Below are positions 26,453-35,276 of a DNA stretch of 64,000 nt, in pieces. Position 1 is the first letter of the stretch. Every line of letters starts with the position of its first letter. Source of the stretch: an uncultured Acetatifactor sp. (GTDB taxonomy: Bacteria > Bacillota > Clostridia > Lachnospirales > Lachnospiraceae); assembly GCA_910589655.1 (NCBI GenBank), contig CAJUTJ010000159.1:1-64000 (forward strand). Reading direction: 5' to 3'. Both the position numbers and the translations under genes were made by a program. The notes under the pieces are model-generated. The model searched no databases. It had not been told where the DNA came from and worked only from the letters and a program-made list of their open reading frames with translations.

Positions 26453-27541
26453 CTAAATCTGCTCATTCTGCCTGTGTATCAGCGGCTCCTCATAGGCATC
26501 CATAAAATCGGCTCCCAGACAGACCGTTTCCTCCGCATAGGGCAGATCCTTGATCTCCGTGAAGACCCCCACCACCTTTCGGAAACGCACTCCCGGGAAA
26601 AACTGCAGCATCTCCATGGGAATCTTGGCGTCAAATTGCGGATACTCCCGGAACAATTCCTGATAATTCAGGTCGTCTCTGGGATGAGGTTTTAAAAAAA
26701 TTTTCCCCTCCGGCTCGTACATTTTAATGATATCCCGGAAAATGCGCTCCCTGATATCCATCGTACACAAAGGATCCGTCAAAATCAGTATCTTGTTTTT
26801 CTCCTCCGCGCCGTCGGCAAGCTGCTTTTTCAGTCCTTCCATATCCCGGATAAAAGCTTTCAAAATTAACTCCTTATCCTCGTCGGTGAGCCTGTCCACC
26901 AGCTCCTTTCTGGGAGCTTCGATATACTGAGGACAGGGATAGCGGATAGCGGAGATATCATTGACCTCCATGTCCAGACAATACTTCCCGTAACCGTTCT
27001 GTACAAAAATCAAATTCAGCTTCCGGGACAAAAATGCTTTCAGCTTAAAATGCCCCCTGTTATCATACCGGGCCGCATCGAAATTTTTCAGACAGTTCAG
27101 TCCGTCTTCCACCGCATGATAATATATTTTATTCTGATTCAAATAATAACCGATGGGGTCGGAGTCGCAATAGACATAAATGTCCTCATACTCCCTGAAA
27201 TCCACCGGCACAAAGGGAGCCTCCAGCTCCGCATAGCGTTTGGTAAAGCGGATACGGTAATAGAGATTTCCTAAGAATCCTCCCGTTCCTTTTCTCCACT
27301 TTGCCAGCTCCGGGAAATAATCTTCCCTCTTCTCGTCAAATTCCACAACCTCACGAAACAATCCCGTAGCTTCCACACGGCTCTTAAGGTCCTCGAAATC
27401 ATTGGACATACGGGAAAGCATTAAAACCGCCTGCCCTTGCCGCTCTTTCGGCAGCTTCAGCTCTTTTAGGAAAGTGATATATACATGATAATAGGTATGG
27501 CACACATAAATTCTAGGGTGCTTTTTCCTGCTTTCTTTCAC
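26453..27541 (-). CDS. GT52-type (sialyltransferase-like) glycosyltransferase
   Basis: A protein of about 362 residues resembling glycosyltransferase family 52, which contains lipooligosaccharide alpha-2,3-sialyltransferases. Visible marks are the N-terminal RIYVCHTYYHVY strand, the YYHAVEDGLN motif, and KPHPRDDLNY in the C-terminal Rossmann half with the His-Pro of CMP-sugar enzymes. An ATG at 27553 would place its start inside a hairpin and leave no ribosome site. GTG at 27541 has GGAGG 5 bases upstream and is preferred. With the CMP-sugar synthetase at 48049, a nonulosonic acid donor is plausible. Confidence 0.78.
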   Translation of the reverse strand: MKESRKKHPRIYVCHTYYHVYITFLKELKLPKERQGQAVLMLSRMSNDFEDLKSRVEATGLFREVVEFDEKREDYFPELAKWRKGTGGFLGNLYYRIRFTKRYAELEAPFVPVDFREYEDIYVYCDSDPIGYYLNQNKIYYHAVEDGLNCLKNFDAARYDNRGHFKLKAFLSRKLNLIFVQNGYGKYCLDMEVNDISAIRYPCPQYIEAPRKELVDRLTDEDKELILKAFIRDMEGLKKQLADGAEEKNKILILTDPLCTMDIRERIFRDIIKMYEPEGKIFLKPHPRDDLNYQELFREYPQFDAKIPMEMLQFFPGVRFRKVVGVFTEIKDLPYAEETVCLGADFMDAYEEPLIHRQNEQI

Positions 27542-27553
27542 ATTATCCTCCAT

Positions 27554-27572
27554 GATTCCGCTCTGCGGAATC
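27554..27572 (-). other. Hairpin just before the GT52-type gene
   Basis: A perfect 8-bp stem with a 3-base loop lies directly next to the GGAGG of the downstream gene. There is no T run after it. It could protect the mRNA end or affect translation. Confidence 0.5.
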
Positions 27573-27744
27573 TCAAATCAAGATGAAAAACGCCTTGACT
27601 GTTCCCGCATTATCAATAGTACGATAAACCGGCAGCTTGCGGAATATAAAGCTTCTTCATAAAATGAACTTGTTAACATTTCAGTTCTTTATTCTAACAC
27701 AATTTAAATGCATAGTAAAATAAACCCATCATTTTAAAAAAAAT

Positions 27745-29649
27745 TTAATAATTACCCTCTTTCAGCCCATAGAGCCAAACGCCCCAAAAACTGGTGTCAG
27801 TCTCGTAATATCCCAGAAATTCCAGTCCCATTTTTTCCCAGTCAACAATCTCACCTGCGGAAAAAATGTACTCACAACCCAAATTTCTCAAAGCGGCCAA
27901 GTCAAGCTCCAGCCCTTCATACTTAATTTCCATGGCTTTCCCCAGCATCCAAGCATTCCCCGTACTGCCGTTGAACAAATAGCACCGGCTTCCCCACTGG
28001 TCAAAATACAATCTTGTCTGCTCGTTTTTTGCCAATTCCTTTTCAATCACCTGACGAAACAGGTGCTTATACTCCAATGAATAATTGTTGGAATAACCGT
28101 CCGCCGTATAAAAACCGTGCATCAGGGCGGGCGCCGGGCTCATGCCCAAATGAGCCACACGGTAAGTTTCCGGTTCTCTTCCTATGGCCTCTTCCAGCTG
28201 TTCCATCAGCTCTTCCGCATAATAGCTTTCCCATGTGATATATCCGGTAATACCGGAACCGTTGTTTATTTGGTTTACATTCAGATAAAAATAGGATTCC
28301 GTTTTAATTAACTGCATGGTGGGCAGCAGTAAAATTACCAATAGGATAAACTTTAAAGCCTGATATCCCCCGGCAGCACAGGATACCTCCGGCTTTGCGG
28401 CTTTCGGTTTCCCATCCTTTGGCTCCGCGGCTTCCGGTTTCCCATCCTCCGGCCCCGCGGCTTCCGGTTTCCCATCCTCCGTCACAATACTTTCCACCCT
28501 ACAAGCCTCGCCACTCCACCACACGGAACTGCAGAGCGCAAATTCCAGATACCATCCCGCAGGATATAACCAATAAAAACGTTCCAGCTGGAAATACCGC
28601 AGAAACCCGTTGCAGCTGTTTTTGAAATCCACCACAAAGGGTAAATGGCAAATCCCGTATAGTATGGCGATTCCGGCTAACACTGCCATACCGGCCCATG
28701 CTGCTGACAGCCGCCGCCTTCTCTTCGGTTCCCATTTCCTGCAACAGACAAGCCCCAAGACCAGCAAAAGGAAAATGGGCAGAATCAATCGGCCGTGCAA
28801 GGAGGGTGCGTGCTGGGCGCTTTCCAGAAAGACCCCTTTGACCGTTTCCCAAAAAGGCAATGCATAGTTTACCAGCTCCTCCCGGTGGCTGACATAACTG
28901 CCTTTTCCCAACAGCAGCTCGCTGAACAGGCTGTGGTTTACCCCTATATAGATTCCCGTAAGCCATACAAAGCCCAAGTATATCCAACGGTTATGCCTCT
29001 TTTTCACCCACATCCACAGAACAGCCAGCAGCCAGAACCCCAGCACCACATACCCGATTAACACCAGATGAGTCGTCAGCCCGAAAAACAAGATTCCACC
29101 AAAGCTGCCCGCCACATGTTTTCTTTGGTGCAGACACAGAAAGCAATACAGCAGCAGCGGCACCCCCGACACCGACAGTCCGTACACCGGCTGAATCGGT
29201 AATAGTACAAAGCATCCTGCCGATGCCAATGCCAGAATCCCGCTGCCTGTTATCTCCTTAACGCTGCCGTACATCCCAAAGAACCCCGCTATACTGACAA
29301 TGAGATATTGTACCACAAAGGCGGCTGACACCGGCAGGAACCTGTACAGCAAAATAAACAAAACTGCCGACGGCTGCATACCGCTTGCCCGGATCCCGCC
29401 CAGAAGTTCGGGGAAAACGGTGTCTCCCCCGACGGGAAAATGTCTGGCATTTAACACATATGTCATGATTGTCTCATCCAACTGGTCATGCACGGGAAAT
29501 ACACTTCCCTCCCCCAAAATTAAATACGGGGCAAAGGTTATGGCGAGCAGCAGAATTCCCACACACCAAAGGGGCATCCTGTCGATCCGGCAGACACATT
29601 GATTCAATTTTTCCGGATTCAGTTTTTCCATCAAGTTACTTTTTTTCAA
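27745..29649 (-). CDS. Polytopic membrane protein, DUF6044-like
   Basis: A 634-residue membrane protein with about 12 hydrophobic segments. The first outside loop carries an acidic motif (HDQLDETIMTY, near residue 55), a position typical of GT-C type glycosyltransferases that use polyprenyl-phosphate sugars. I think it belongs to the DUF6044 group but cannot confirm it. Residues around 385-415 form three 10-residue repeats of the EDGKPEAAGP type (DNA period 30 bp, 28391-28480), an unusual charged insert. The start codon is TTG, with AAGGG upstream. Confidence 0.7.
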   Translation of the reverse strand: MKKSNLMEKLNPEKLNQCVCRIDRMPLWCVGILLLAITFAPYLILGEGSVFPVHDQLDETIMTYVLNARHFPVGGDTVFPELLGGIRASGMQPSAVLFILLYRFLPVSAAFVVQYLIVSIAGFFGMYGSVKEITGSGILALASAGCFVLLPIQPVYGLSVSGVPLLLYCFLCLHQRKHVAGSFGGILFFGLTTHLVLIGYVVLGFWLLAVLWMWVKKRHNRWIYLGFVWLTGIYIGVNHSLFSELLLGKGSYVSHREELVNYALPFWETVKGVFLESAQHAPSLHGRLILPIFLLLVLGLVCCRKWEPKRRRRLSAAWAGMAVLAGIAILYGICHLPFVVDFKNSCNGFLRYFQLERFYWLYPAGWYLEFALCSSVWWSGEACRVESIVTEDGKPEAAGPEDGKPEAAEPKDGKPKAAKPEVSCAAGGYQALKFILLVILLLPTMQLIKTESYFYLNVNQINNGSGITGYITWESYYAEELMEQLEEAIGREPETYRVAHLGMSPAPALMHGFYTADGYSNNYSLEYKHLFRQVIEKELAKNEQTRLYFDQWGSRCYLFNGSTGNAWMLGKAMEIKYEGLELDLAALRNLGCEYIFSAGEIVDWEKMGLEFLGYYETDTSFWGVWLYGLKEGNY

Positions 29650-29716
29650 TCCTTTATTCCCTTCAACGAATCATGCTTGCGGATATGCGTCCTATGGCGG
29701 CGCAGACCATCCTGCT

Positions 29717-31420
29717 CTATGATTCCTCTATACAATATTTTCCGTCAAAATAGTAAACCAAATACGTCCCTCCGGGAGAAACCGTAATTCTGTCGCATAT
29801 CTCGGGCTGTACTCCTGTTTCCTGAATCAGGTAGGAGACTCCGGGATGGGATATCCCCCCGCCGCCGTCGTAAACCAGAAAGTAAATCCCGTCTCCTCCC
29901 GAGAGATATTCCGCATTATATTTTCTCAGGTATGGGCTGTTGGAATACCAGCTTCCCGAAACAATGTAATTGCCGCCTTGATAAACCTCATACTCTAAAG
30001 CACTGCCTTTATAATAACTCATGGACACGGCGTCCAGAATGTACCTGTTCTCCGGACGGGCATCACAGTACGCCCGGATTTCCCGCAGGCCTTCCATAAA
30101 AATCTTCTGGCCTCTGTTCTCATTGAGTATGTAGGAATACTGTTGCCTTCCCGTCATAAAACCTGCAATGCACATACCGAAAAGCAACGCCCCCAAACCC
30201 ACATACCGCAGTCTCTTAGGGTTTCCCTGTAGTTCCGTATCTGTCCCCCGGCGAAGCAGCAGCGCCGATAACAGCAGGACTTCCCCGGCTATCAGCGGCA
30301 TACTGACCCTTAAGGGAAAACGCCCCTCCCACAGCAAAAAGGTCCATGAAAACAGCTTTCCGGCCAATAGTCCGAGAGCCGGCAGCAACAGCGCCTTATC
30401 CCTCCAAAGGAACGCCAGCGCTGCCAATGCTGCCCATAAAAATAACAGCACACGGTTCAGTCCCCAAAAGGGTTCATCCAATAAATGCTTTAACAGCTCC
30501 TGCCAAAGTCCGGAAATATTCCACTCTTCCCTGTGTTCCTGCGCATAAGCCGCAAGCTCTTGGGCACATTCCGGCGAAATCACCCAGTCCAAAATCATAT
30601 AATTGGCATATGCATTATAATCTGTTTCCGTAACTTGATGGTTGTCGAGAATTTCTCTGACTTCATCATAGGGAGGTACTCCCACATAATCAAACAACAC
30701 CTCTTCGGCATCATTAAATTTCATATAAGCCTTCCAGTCACTCCCCCTGTATACAAATGCATCTACTGCCAATACCGCCAAAAATACCGCCGCCGGAGGC
30801 AGCGCCACCCTTCCCAGCACAGTCAAGCGTTCCCGGAAGGACTTTCCCTCTTTCACCAAAAACAGACCCGCAACAGCCAAAAATCCCAAGGGCTGTACCA
30901 TCAGCATGGCATTTATGCGGAGCAGGCCAGCCAACAGTTCCAACAAACAGAACCGGAACCAGCCTTTTTTCGGCTCCTTATGTAACAGAAGGCAGAAATA
31001 GCCTGCGGCAGCCAGAAGACCGGATGTGGATGTATATTCAATACATCCCAAAATGTACAAATCCATCAGCATTACCACCGCCAGAAATACCGTGCCTGCC
31101 GCCATATCCCATATTTTCCTGCAGCGGCTGTAAACACTCTCCAGCACAGCCGTGTAGGCAATCACTTGAAGCAAAACCAAGGCCAACCCATACCAAGGAA
31201 CCCCTGCCGTAATCCGGTACAGCAGCGAAACAGGCAGCGTCAGCAGATAGCTGACATACACAGTACGTGCCTGAGGCGCCCCTGTCATTTGTCCGCATAA
31301 AATCTCCGTAATACATTTGTCGTCATTGGTTTCAAAATATATACCCGTCTTCAGCCATATTACCGCCACCATGGCCAATACAATAAACGGCGCCATTATT
31401 TTCTTGTACTTTACCACCAT
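29717..31420 (-). CDS. Polytopic membrane protein, GT-C like
   Basis: A 567-residue protein with about ten membrane segments and a C-terminal outside domain of about 130 residues. The first outside loop has FETNDDKCI near residue 30, matching the acidic motif of GT-C glycosyltransferases. It starts 9 bases after the stop of the GtrII-like gene, with AGGGGTGG upstream, so the two are in one operon. The function as an extracytoplasmic glycosyltransferase is inferred from shape and context. Confidence 0.65.
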   Translation of the reverse strand: MVVKYKKIMAPFIVLAMVAVIWLKTGIYFETNDDKCITEILCGQMTGAPQARTVYVSYLLTLPVSLLYRITAGVPWYGLALVLLQVIAYTAVLESVYSRCRKIWDMAAGTVFLAVVMLMDLYILGCIEYTSTSGLLAAAGYFCLLLHKEPKKGWFRFCLLELLAGLLRINAMLMVQPLGFLAVAGLFLVKEGKSFRERLTVLGRVALPPAAVFLAVLAVDAFVYRGSDWKAYMKFNDAEEVLFDYVGVPPYDEVREILDNHQVTETDYNAYANYMILDWVISPECAQELAAYAQEHREEWNISGLWQELLKHLLDEPFWGLNRVLLFLWAALAALAFLWRDKALLLPALGLLAGKLFSWTFLLWEGRFPLRVSMPLIAGEVLLLSALLLRRGTDTELQGNPKRLRYVGLGALLFGMCIAGFMTGRQQYSYILNENRGQKIFMEGLREIRAYCDARPENRYILDAVSMSYYKGSALEYEVYQGGNYIVSGSWYSNSPYLRKYNAEYLSGGDGIYFLVYDGGGGISHPGVSYLIQETGVQPEICDRITVSPGGTYLVYYFDGKYCIEES

Positions 31421-31429
31421 AGGCCACCC

Positions 31430-33115
31430 CTAAAAATGTACCATAATGTACTCACCCAGATCCACAATGGATCCCTCCTGCGGAAACTTCGGCAGATTCA
31501 ACGCATATTCCTCCGCCGCCGCATAATCACCGATCTGCAAATATGGCTCCAGTCCATAACCATGCATCCGGAAAAACCTTACCAGCTCCGCATCGCTGTC
31601 AAAAGCATATCTGCCCCACTCGATTACCGACAGGGACGGTGTCTGAGCCACCCACACCCCATAATCACGGTAATACTTTTCCAGCAGATGCTCGTCAATG
31701 GGATCCGTCCATCGCTTCATGCGATAAAAAGTCTCCGAATTGTAAGCCACATAAGCGGGCTGAATCAAAGTCTGCGGAATCTTGTAAGTACCGGTGAACA
31801 GAATGGGTTTGTCCCCGGCTTGAAAATTTTTCTCCAGCTCATATGCCACCCGGTTCATGAGTTCTTTCGCCGCTTCATATTTCGTATAGTCCACGTAAAA
31901 CCAGCGGTTCATATCCGTACACTGGTTCCACAGGACAGCGCAAAGTCCAAAAATTACCGCTCCGGTGCAAAGCTTTTCCGGGCAAAAAACCTTGACGGCA
32001 CCCTCTCCGCCACGCAGAAAAGGAACCTTTACGCTAAGCCGCCTGCGGAACAGAAAGCTTCCTCTCATCTCCTGAAGACACATACACAATAAAAGAGCAC
32101 CATACCCGCAGATTACAGGCAGAAATTGAGCAGACCGATATAATGTGGTCTTCCCTTCCACAAGCACCAGCAGAAAAGAAGCGATAAAGCTGCCCACGGT
32201 CAATATTATAATCCATCCGCTCCTTCTCCGGATACTCCCATAAATACTATACCCAAGCATAAAAGCTGCCGCCAGAACAAATATTTTAATAGGTAAATAA
32301 GCAAATGAAAAGACACCGTACATCACATAAATCCGTTTCAGCATCATGATAAATTCCGCTCCCGCTCCGGGCTCCACCATCCAAGATGCCATTTCCGCCA
32401 CAGAACGCTGCACCGCTTCTTCCTTCAAATAACCAAGCCCAAAAACGGATGTCACCAAAGCTATCATCAGGCTGCGCAGCACCACGGAACAGAGCGCCGC
32501 CCCCGCCGCCATGCAGAGAGAACGCAGAATCTTACGCTCCACGCCGGCGTACTTCTCCGTTAAAAGCAGCAAAAACACACCCAGCAGCCATACCACCATA
32601 AAAGACTCATAACAGCCTAACGCAATCCACAAAAAGGCCGCTGTCCCCGCAAACCGTGAAAGCTTCCTTGGCTGCTCCCACCACTCCCTGAGAAAACACA
32701 GACTTACCCCTGCGCACAGATAACCGATGGAAATTCCGTTATGGAGATAATAAGTATATACCTCACTGATCAACGGGCAGGATAAAAAGACAGCCGCAAA
32801 AAAGAGGTATCCCCACTCCGGAACCTTTTCCATTAATACAGTCCGGAACAAAGCCGCCCATACCGTCACCGCCGCCATAAAGATCAATACCCCCGCCAAA
32901 TCCGTGACCAGCGGAGCAAACTCCCAAACCAAGAAGACCTTATTCAGCAAATACAATACCCAGCGGCCGACAATCGCCGCCAGTCCCTCTTGAAAATAAT
33001 AGGCATACGGCGTATCGTCAATCCCCACCGCAGGATGCGTCACCATAAATCCGTATGCAAGAACCGCCGTGAGAACCAGCGGCAGTAAATATACCTTGTT
33101 TTTACACAAGGCCAT
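31430..33115 (-). CDS. GtrII-like membrane glycosyltransferase
   Basis: From MALCKNK the product has about 561 residues with some ten membrane segments. GIDDTPYAYYFQEG in the first outside loop, followed by GRWVLYLLNKVF, resembles the glucosyltransferase GtrII family. Those enzymes decorate surface polymers outside the membrane with sugar from a polyprenyl-phosphate donor. The frame is open to 33295, but the added N-terminus is entirely dispersed-repeat sequence. The ATG at 33115 has GGAGAG 6 bases upstream; an ATG at 33139 is the alternative. Confidence 0.72.
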   Translation of the reverse strand: MALCKNKVYLLPLVLTAVLAYGFMVTHPAVGIDDTPYAYYFQEGLAAIVGRWVLYLLNKVFLVWEFAPLVTDLAGVLIFMAAVTVWAALFRTVLMEKVPEWGYLFFAAVFLSCPLISEVYTYYLHNGISIGYLCAGVSLCFLREWWEQPRKLSRFAGTAAFLWIALGCYESFMVVWLLGVFLLLLTEKYAGVERKILRSLCMAAGAALCSVVLRSLMIALVTSVFGLGYLKEEAVQRSVAEMASWMVEPGAGAEFIMMLKRIYVMYGVFSFAYLPIKIFVLAAAFMLGYSIYGSIRRRSGWIIILTVGSFIASFLLVLVEGKTTLYRSAQFLPVICGYGALLLCMCLQEMRGSFLFRRRLSVKVPFLRGGEGAVKVFCPEKLCTGAVIFGLCAVLWNQCTDMNRWFYVDYTKYEAAKELMNRVAYELEKNFQAGDKPILFTGTYKIPQTLIQPAYVAYNSETFYRMKRWTDPIDEHLLEKYYRDYGVWVAQTPSLSVIEWGRYAFDSDAELVRFFRMHGYGLEPYLQIGDYAAAEEYALNLPKFPQEGSIVDLGEYIMVHF

Positions 33116-33154
33116 AAAACTCTCTCCATATTTCTTCATAAGCGATTTTCCATT

Positions 33155-33290
33155 CCAGTTCCGTCCCTCCTCTTCGACACCGCTTTCCATGGAAGTTAAT
33201 TTCCGACGCTGACGCGTCTGAAATTCCTTCCGGGTGTCTCCGTTCCGGGACTGTTTTCCAGTTCCGTCCCTCCTCTTCGACACTATACCA
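33155..33290 (-). repeat. Third copy of the dispersed repeat, with possible extended -10 promoter
   Basis: 33155-33257 is one full copy of the repeat seen at 21690-21905, and 33258-33283 is the start of a second. Its centre is a different near-palindrome (AATTTCcgACGC type). Next to it, on the minus strand, TGGTATAGT (33282-33290) would be an extended -10 promoter for the GtrII-like gene. The repeat would then lie in the 5' leader. Confidence 0.7.
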
Positions 33291-33425
33291 TCCACATTTT
33301 ACCTGAAAAAACATTCCTTGTAAATTCTCTTTCTTTTCTATTTAAAATGTGCTATAAAATTAATGTGATATCAGGGTCAAAAGTTCATAAAAATCCGATG
33401 CAAGCTTGCCTGCAAGAGTATTTTT

Positions 33426-33478
33426 GAACTTGGAATCCGCAAAAGCACCGAAAAGCAGCCATTTTGCATAGAAAAATG
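33426..33478 (+). repeat. Dispersed 53-bp repeat, copy A
   Basis: It shares the core GCGAAAAGCAGCCATT (here with CCGAAAAG) and flanks with 63935-63987 on the other strand, with roughly 80 percent identity over 53 bases and no gaps. It ends just before the ribosome site of the SGNH hydrolase gene. Confidence 0.65.
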
Positions 33479-33499
33479 ACCAAAACAGGAGGAACTCAC

Positions 33500-34936
33500 A
33501 TGGCATCTAAAAAAAATTACCGTATTCTGGTGATTTTAATCATCATAATAATCGCCGCCGTAATATCCGGCATCCTTTTTTATCTGTGGGGCGGCACTCC
33601 GTTTCGGAAGGATCTCCGGCGCTTTTCACAAAGCTCCTATGACAGTGTTTTCCTCTCCATGCATTCCACTGCCGGTTTCACGCAGGAGGATTTTGCCGAT
33701 TATCATGGGCTCAACACTTTGCTCTCCTCTTACGAGATTCAATCCATGGATGAATTGAATCATTATTTCCAAAATATATTCTCCTCAGGCAATCCTGTCA
33801 ATCATGTATTTCTTCTTCTGGATCCCGATCTGATTCGGAACACATGTAATCGGGAGGATTCTAAATGGGACAAGGCGCTGCAGGACGGACTGTTTTCTTA
33901 TGTTTCCGCTCATCCCGACGTTAACTTTGAAATTATGCTTCCCTATCCTTCTCTAAATTATTGGCTGGGATTGGAACCCACTGTATTGGAAGATATCTTG
34001 TCGGCTTACCATACTTTTATAGAAGATGCTTACATCTATGCAAATATCCGAACCTTTTTCATGGGGTTTGAAAACTGGATGCTGATCAATCCTGACAACT
34101 ATATATCCGACTTTGTAACAAATGCCGATATTACGAAGAAAATTTTTCTTACATGCTTTTGCGACGGCGGGAACCAGATTACCCCCGTCAACGAGCCGAT
34201 CCTCTTTAATATGCTGAGAGAACTTGTTGCAAGGGAGCGCTATACCCCCACCGTCTATCCTGACCTTTCCGACCGATGCCTAGTATTCTTCGGGGACAGC
34301 GTCACTGCTTACGGAGAGAGCAGCACTACCATTGCGGGATATGTCACAGGATTCACCGATGCTCTCACCTATAATTATTCCGTGGGCGGCTCCGCTGCCA
34401 GCACCGAGTCAACGGATATCAAGGATTTCCCCAACATTCTGTCCGAGTTTTTTGAGGAATACTGTACCGAGGAAAACGGTGCCTGCCGATTTTCCCCGGA
34501 AGATACCGATTTGTCGGACAAAAAACTCTATTTTATTTTAAATTACGGCTTAAACGATTATTTTAGAGGAGCCGCCGTGGAAAATCCGAAGGATCCTTAC
34601 GATATTACCACCTACACGGGAGGACTGCGCAGCTGCCTAGAGGAATGCATGACACGCTTCCCCGATGCCGAATTTATCATTATGACCCCTACTTTTACCG
34701 AATATTTCTCCTATGGCGCGGATCATAACAGCGACATTGGCGGCAGCCTGATTGATTATGTGGATGCGGCAAAAGCATTGGCCGAGGAACTGAATATCTA
34801 CTGCATTGATAACTACCGTGACCTCAAGATTGACGAGTCCAACATCTGGGACTTTACCGCCGACGGATGCCATCCTAACGAGGAAGGACGCATTATGATT
34901 GCCCGGCAGCTCATCGAGCTTCTGGACAAGCTATAA
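33500..34936 (+). CDS. Membrane-anchored SGNH hydrolase
   Basis: A 478-residue protein with one N-terminal membrane segment (about 8-31) and an outside part. The C-terminal domain is of the SGNH/GDSL type: GDSVTAYGES with Ser near 267 (block I), GGSAAS (block II), the GLND block III and DGCHPNEEGR with the catalytic Asp and His. Such enzymes add or remove O-acetyl groups on surface glycans or peptidoglycan. About 230 residues before this domain are not recognised. AGGAGG lies 7 bases before the ATG at 33500. It is divergent from the GtrII-like gene. Confidence 0.82.
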   Translation: MASKKNYRILVILIIIIIAAVISGILFYLWGGTPFRKDLRRFSQSSYDSVFLSMHSTAGFTQEDFADYHGLNTLLSSYEIQSMDELNHYFQNIFSSGNPVNHVFLLLDPDLIRNTCNREDSKWDKALQDGLFSYVSAHPDVNFEIMLPYPSLNYWLGLEPTVLEDILSAYHTFIEDAYIYANIRTFFMGFENWMLINPDNYISDFVTNADITKKIFLTCFCDGGNQITPVNEPILFNMLRELVARERYTPTVYPDLSDRCLVFFGDSVTAYGESSTTIAGYVTGFTDALTYNYSVGGSAASTESTDIKDFPNILSEFFEEYCTEENGACRFSPEDTDLSDKKLYFILNYGLNDYFRGAAVENPKDPYDITTYTGGLRSCLEECMTRFPDAEFIIMTPTFTEYFSYGADHNSDIGGSLIDYVDAAKALAEELNIYCIDNYRDLKIDESNIWDFTADGCHPNEEGRIMIARQLIELLDKL

Positions 34937-35056
34937 GACTGCTTCTAAGTCAGCAGCCTCCATTTCAAACGGGGGCTCTTACCGCTGCCCTCTTAATTCC
35001 ATTCTCTACGGCTGAGATAGAAGATTAAAATACGTTTTCCTTTATAGGCATCAGCT

Positions 35057-35199
35057 AAATTTAGTAACAGTTCAGACAGGTCACTGCGCCGCTACAAGAA
35101 TGCACACAAAACGCGAAAAGAATGCTTTTAGCGCTCGCATCGCATAGAGATGTGATTTTAAATTTGCGGGTGGGGCTGTCTAAACCGTTACTAAATTTT
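35057..35199. repeat. MITE-like element with 22-bp terminal inverted repeats
   Basis: The ends 35057-35078 and 35178-35199 are inverted repeats with 2 mismatches in 22 bases, starting AAATTTAGTAAC. Inside is a smaller dyad around GCGAAAAG and CTTTTAGCGC. There is no ORF. It lies between the converging SGNH and GT-C-like genes. A decayed relative is at 14254-14347. Size and structure fit a miniature inverted-repeat element; no partner transposase is seen here. Confidence 0.75.
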
Positions 35200-35276
35200 C
35201 AAGTTTTCTGTCCGGTGACGGGACGCTCGTATGAGAGTTCATAAGAATTTCAAGTATCTGCCCAAAAGGCGCTCTG

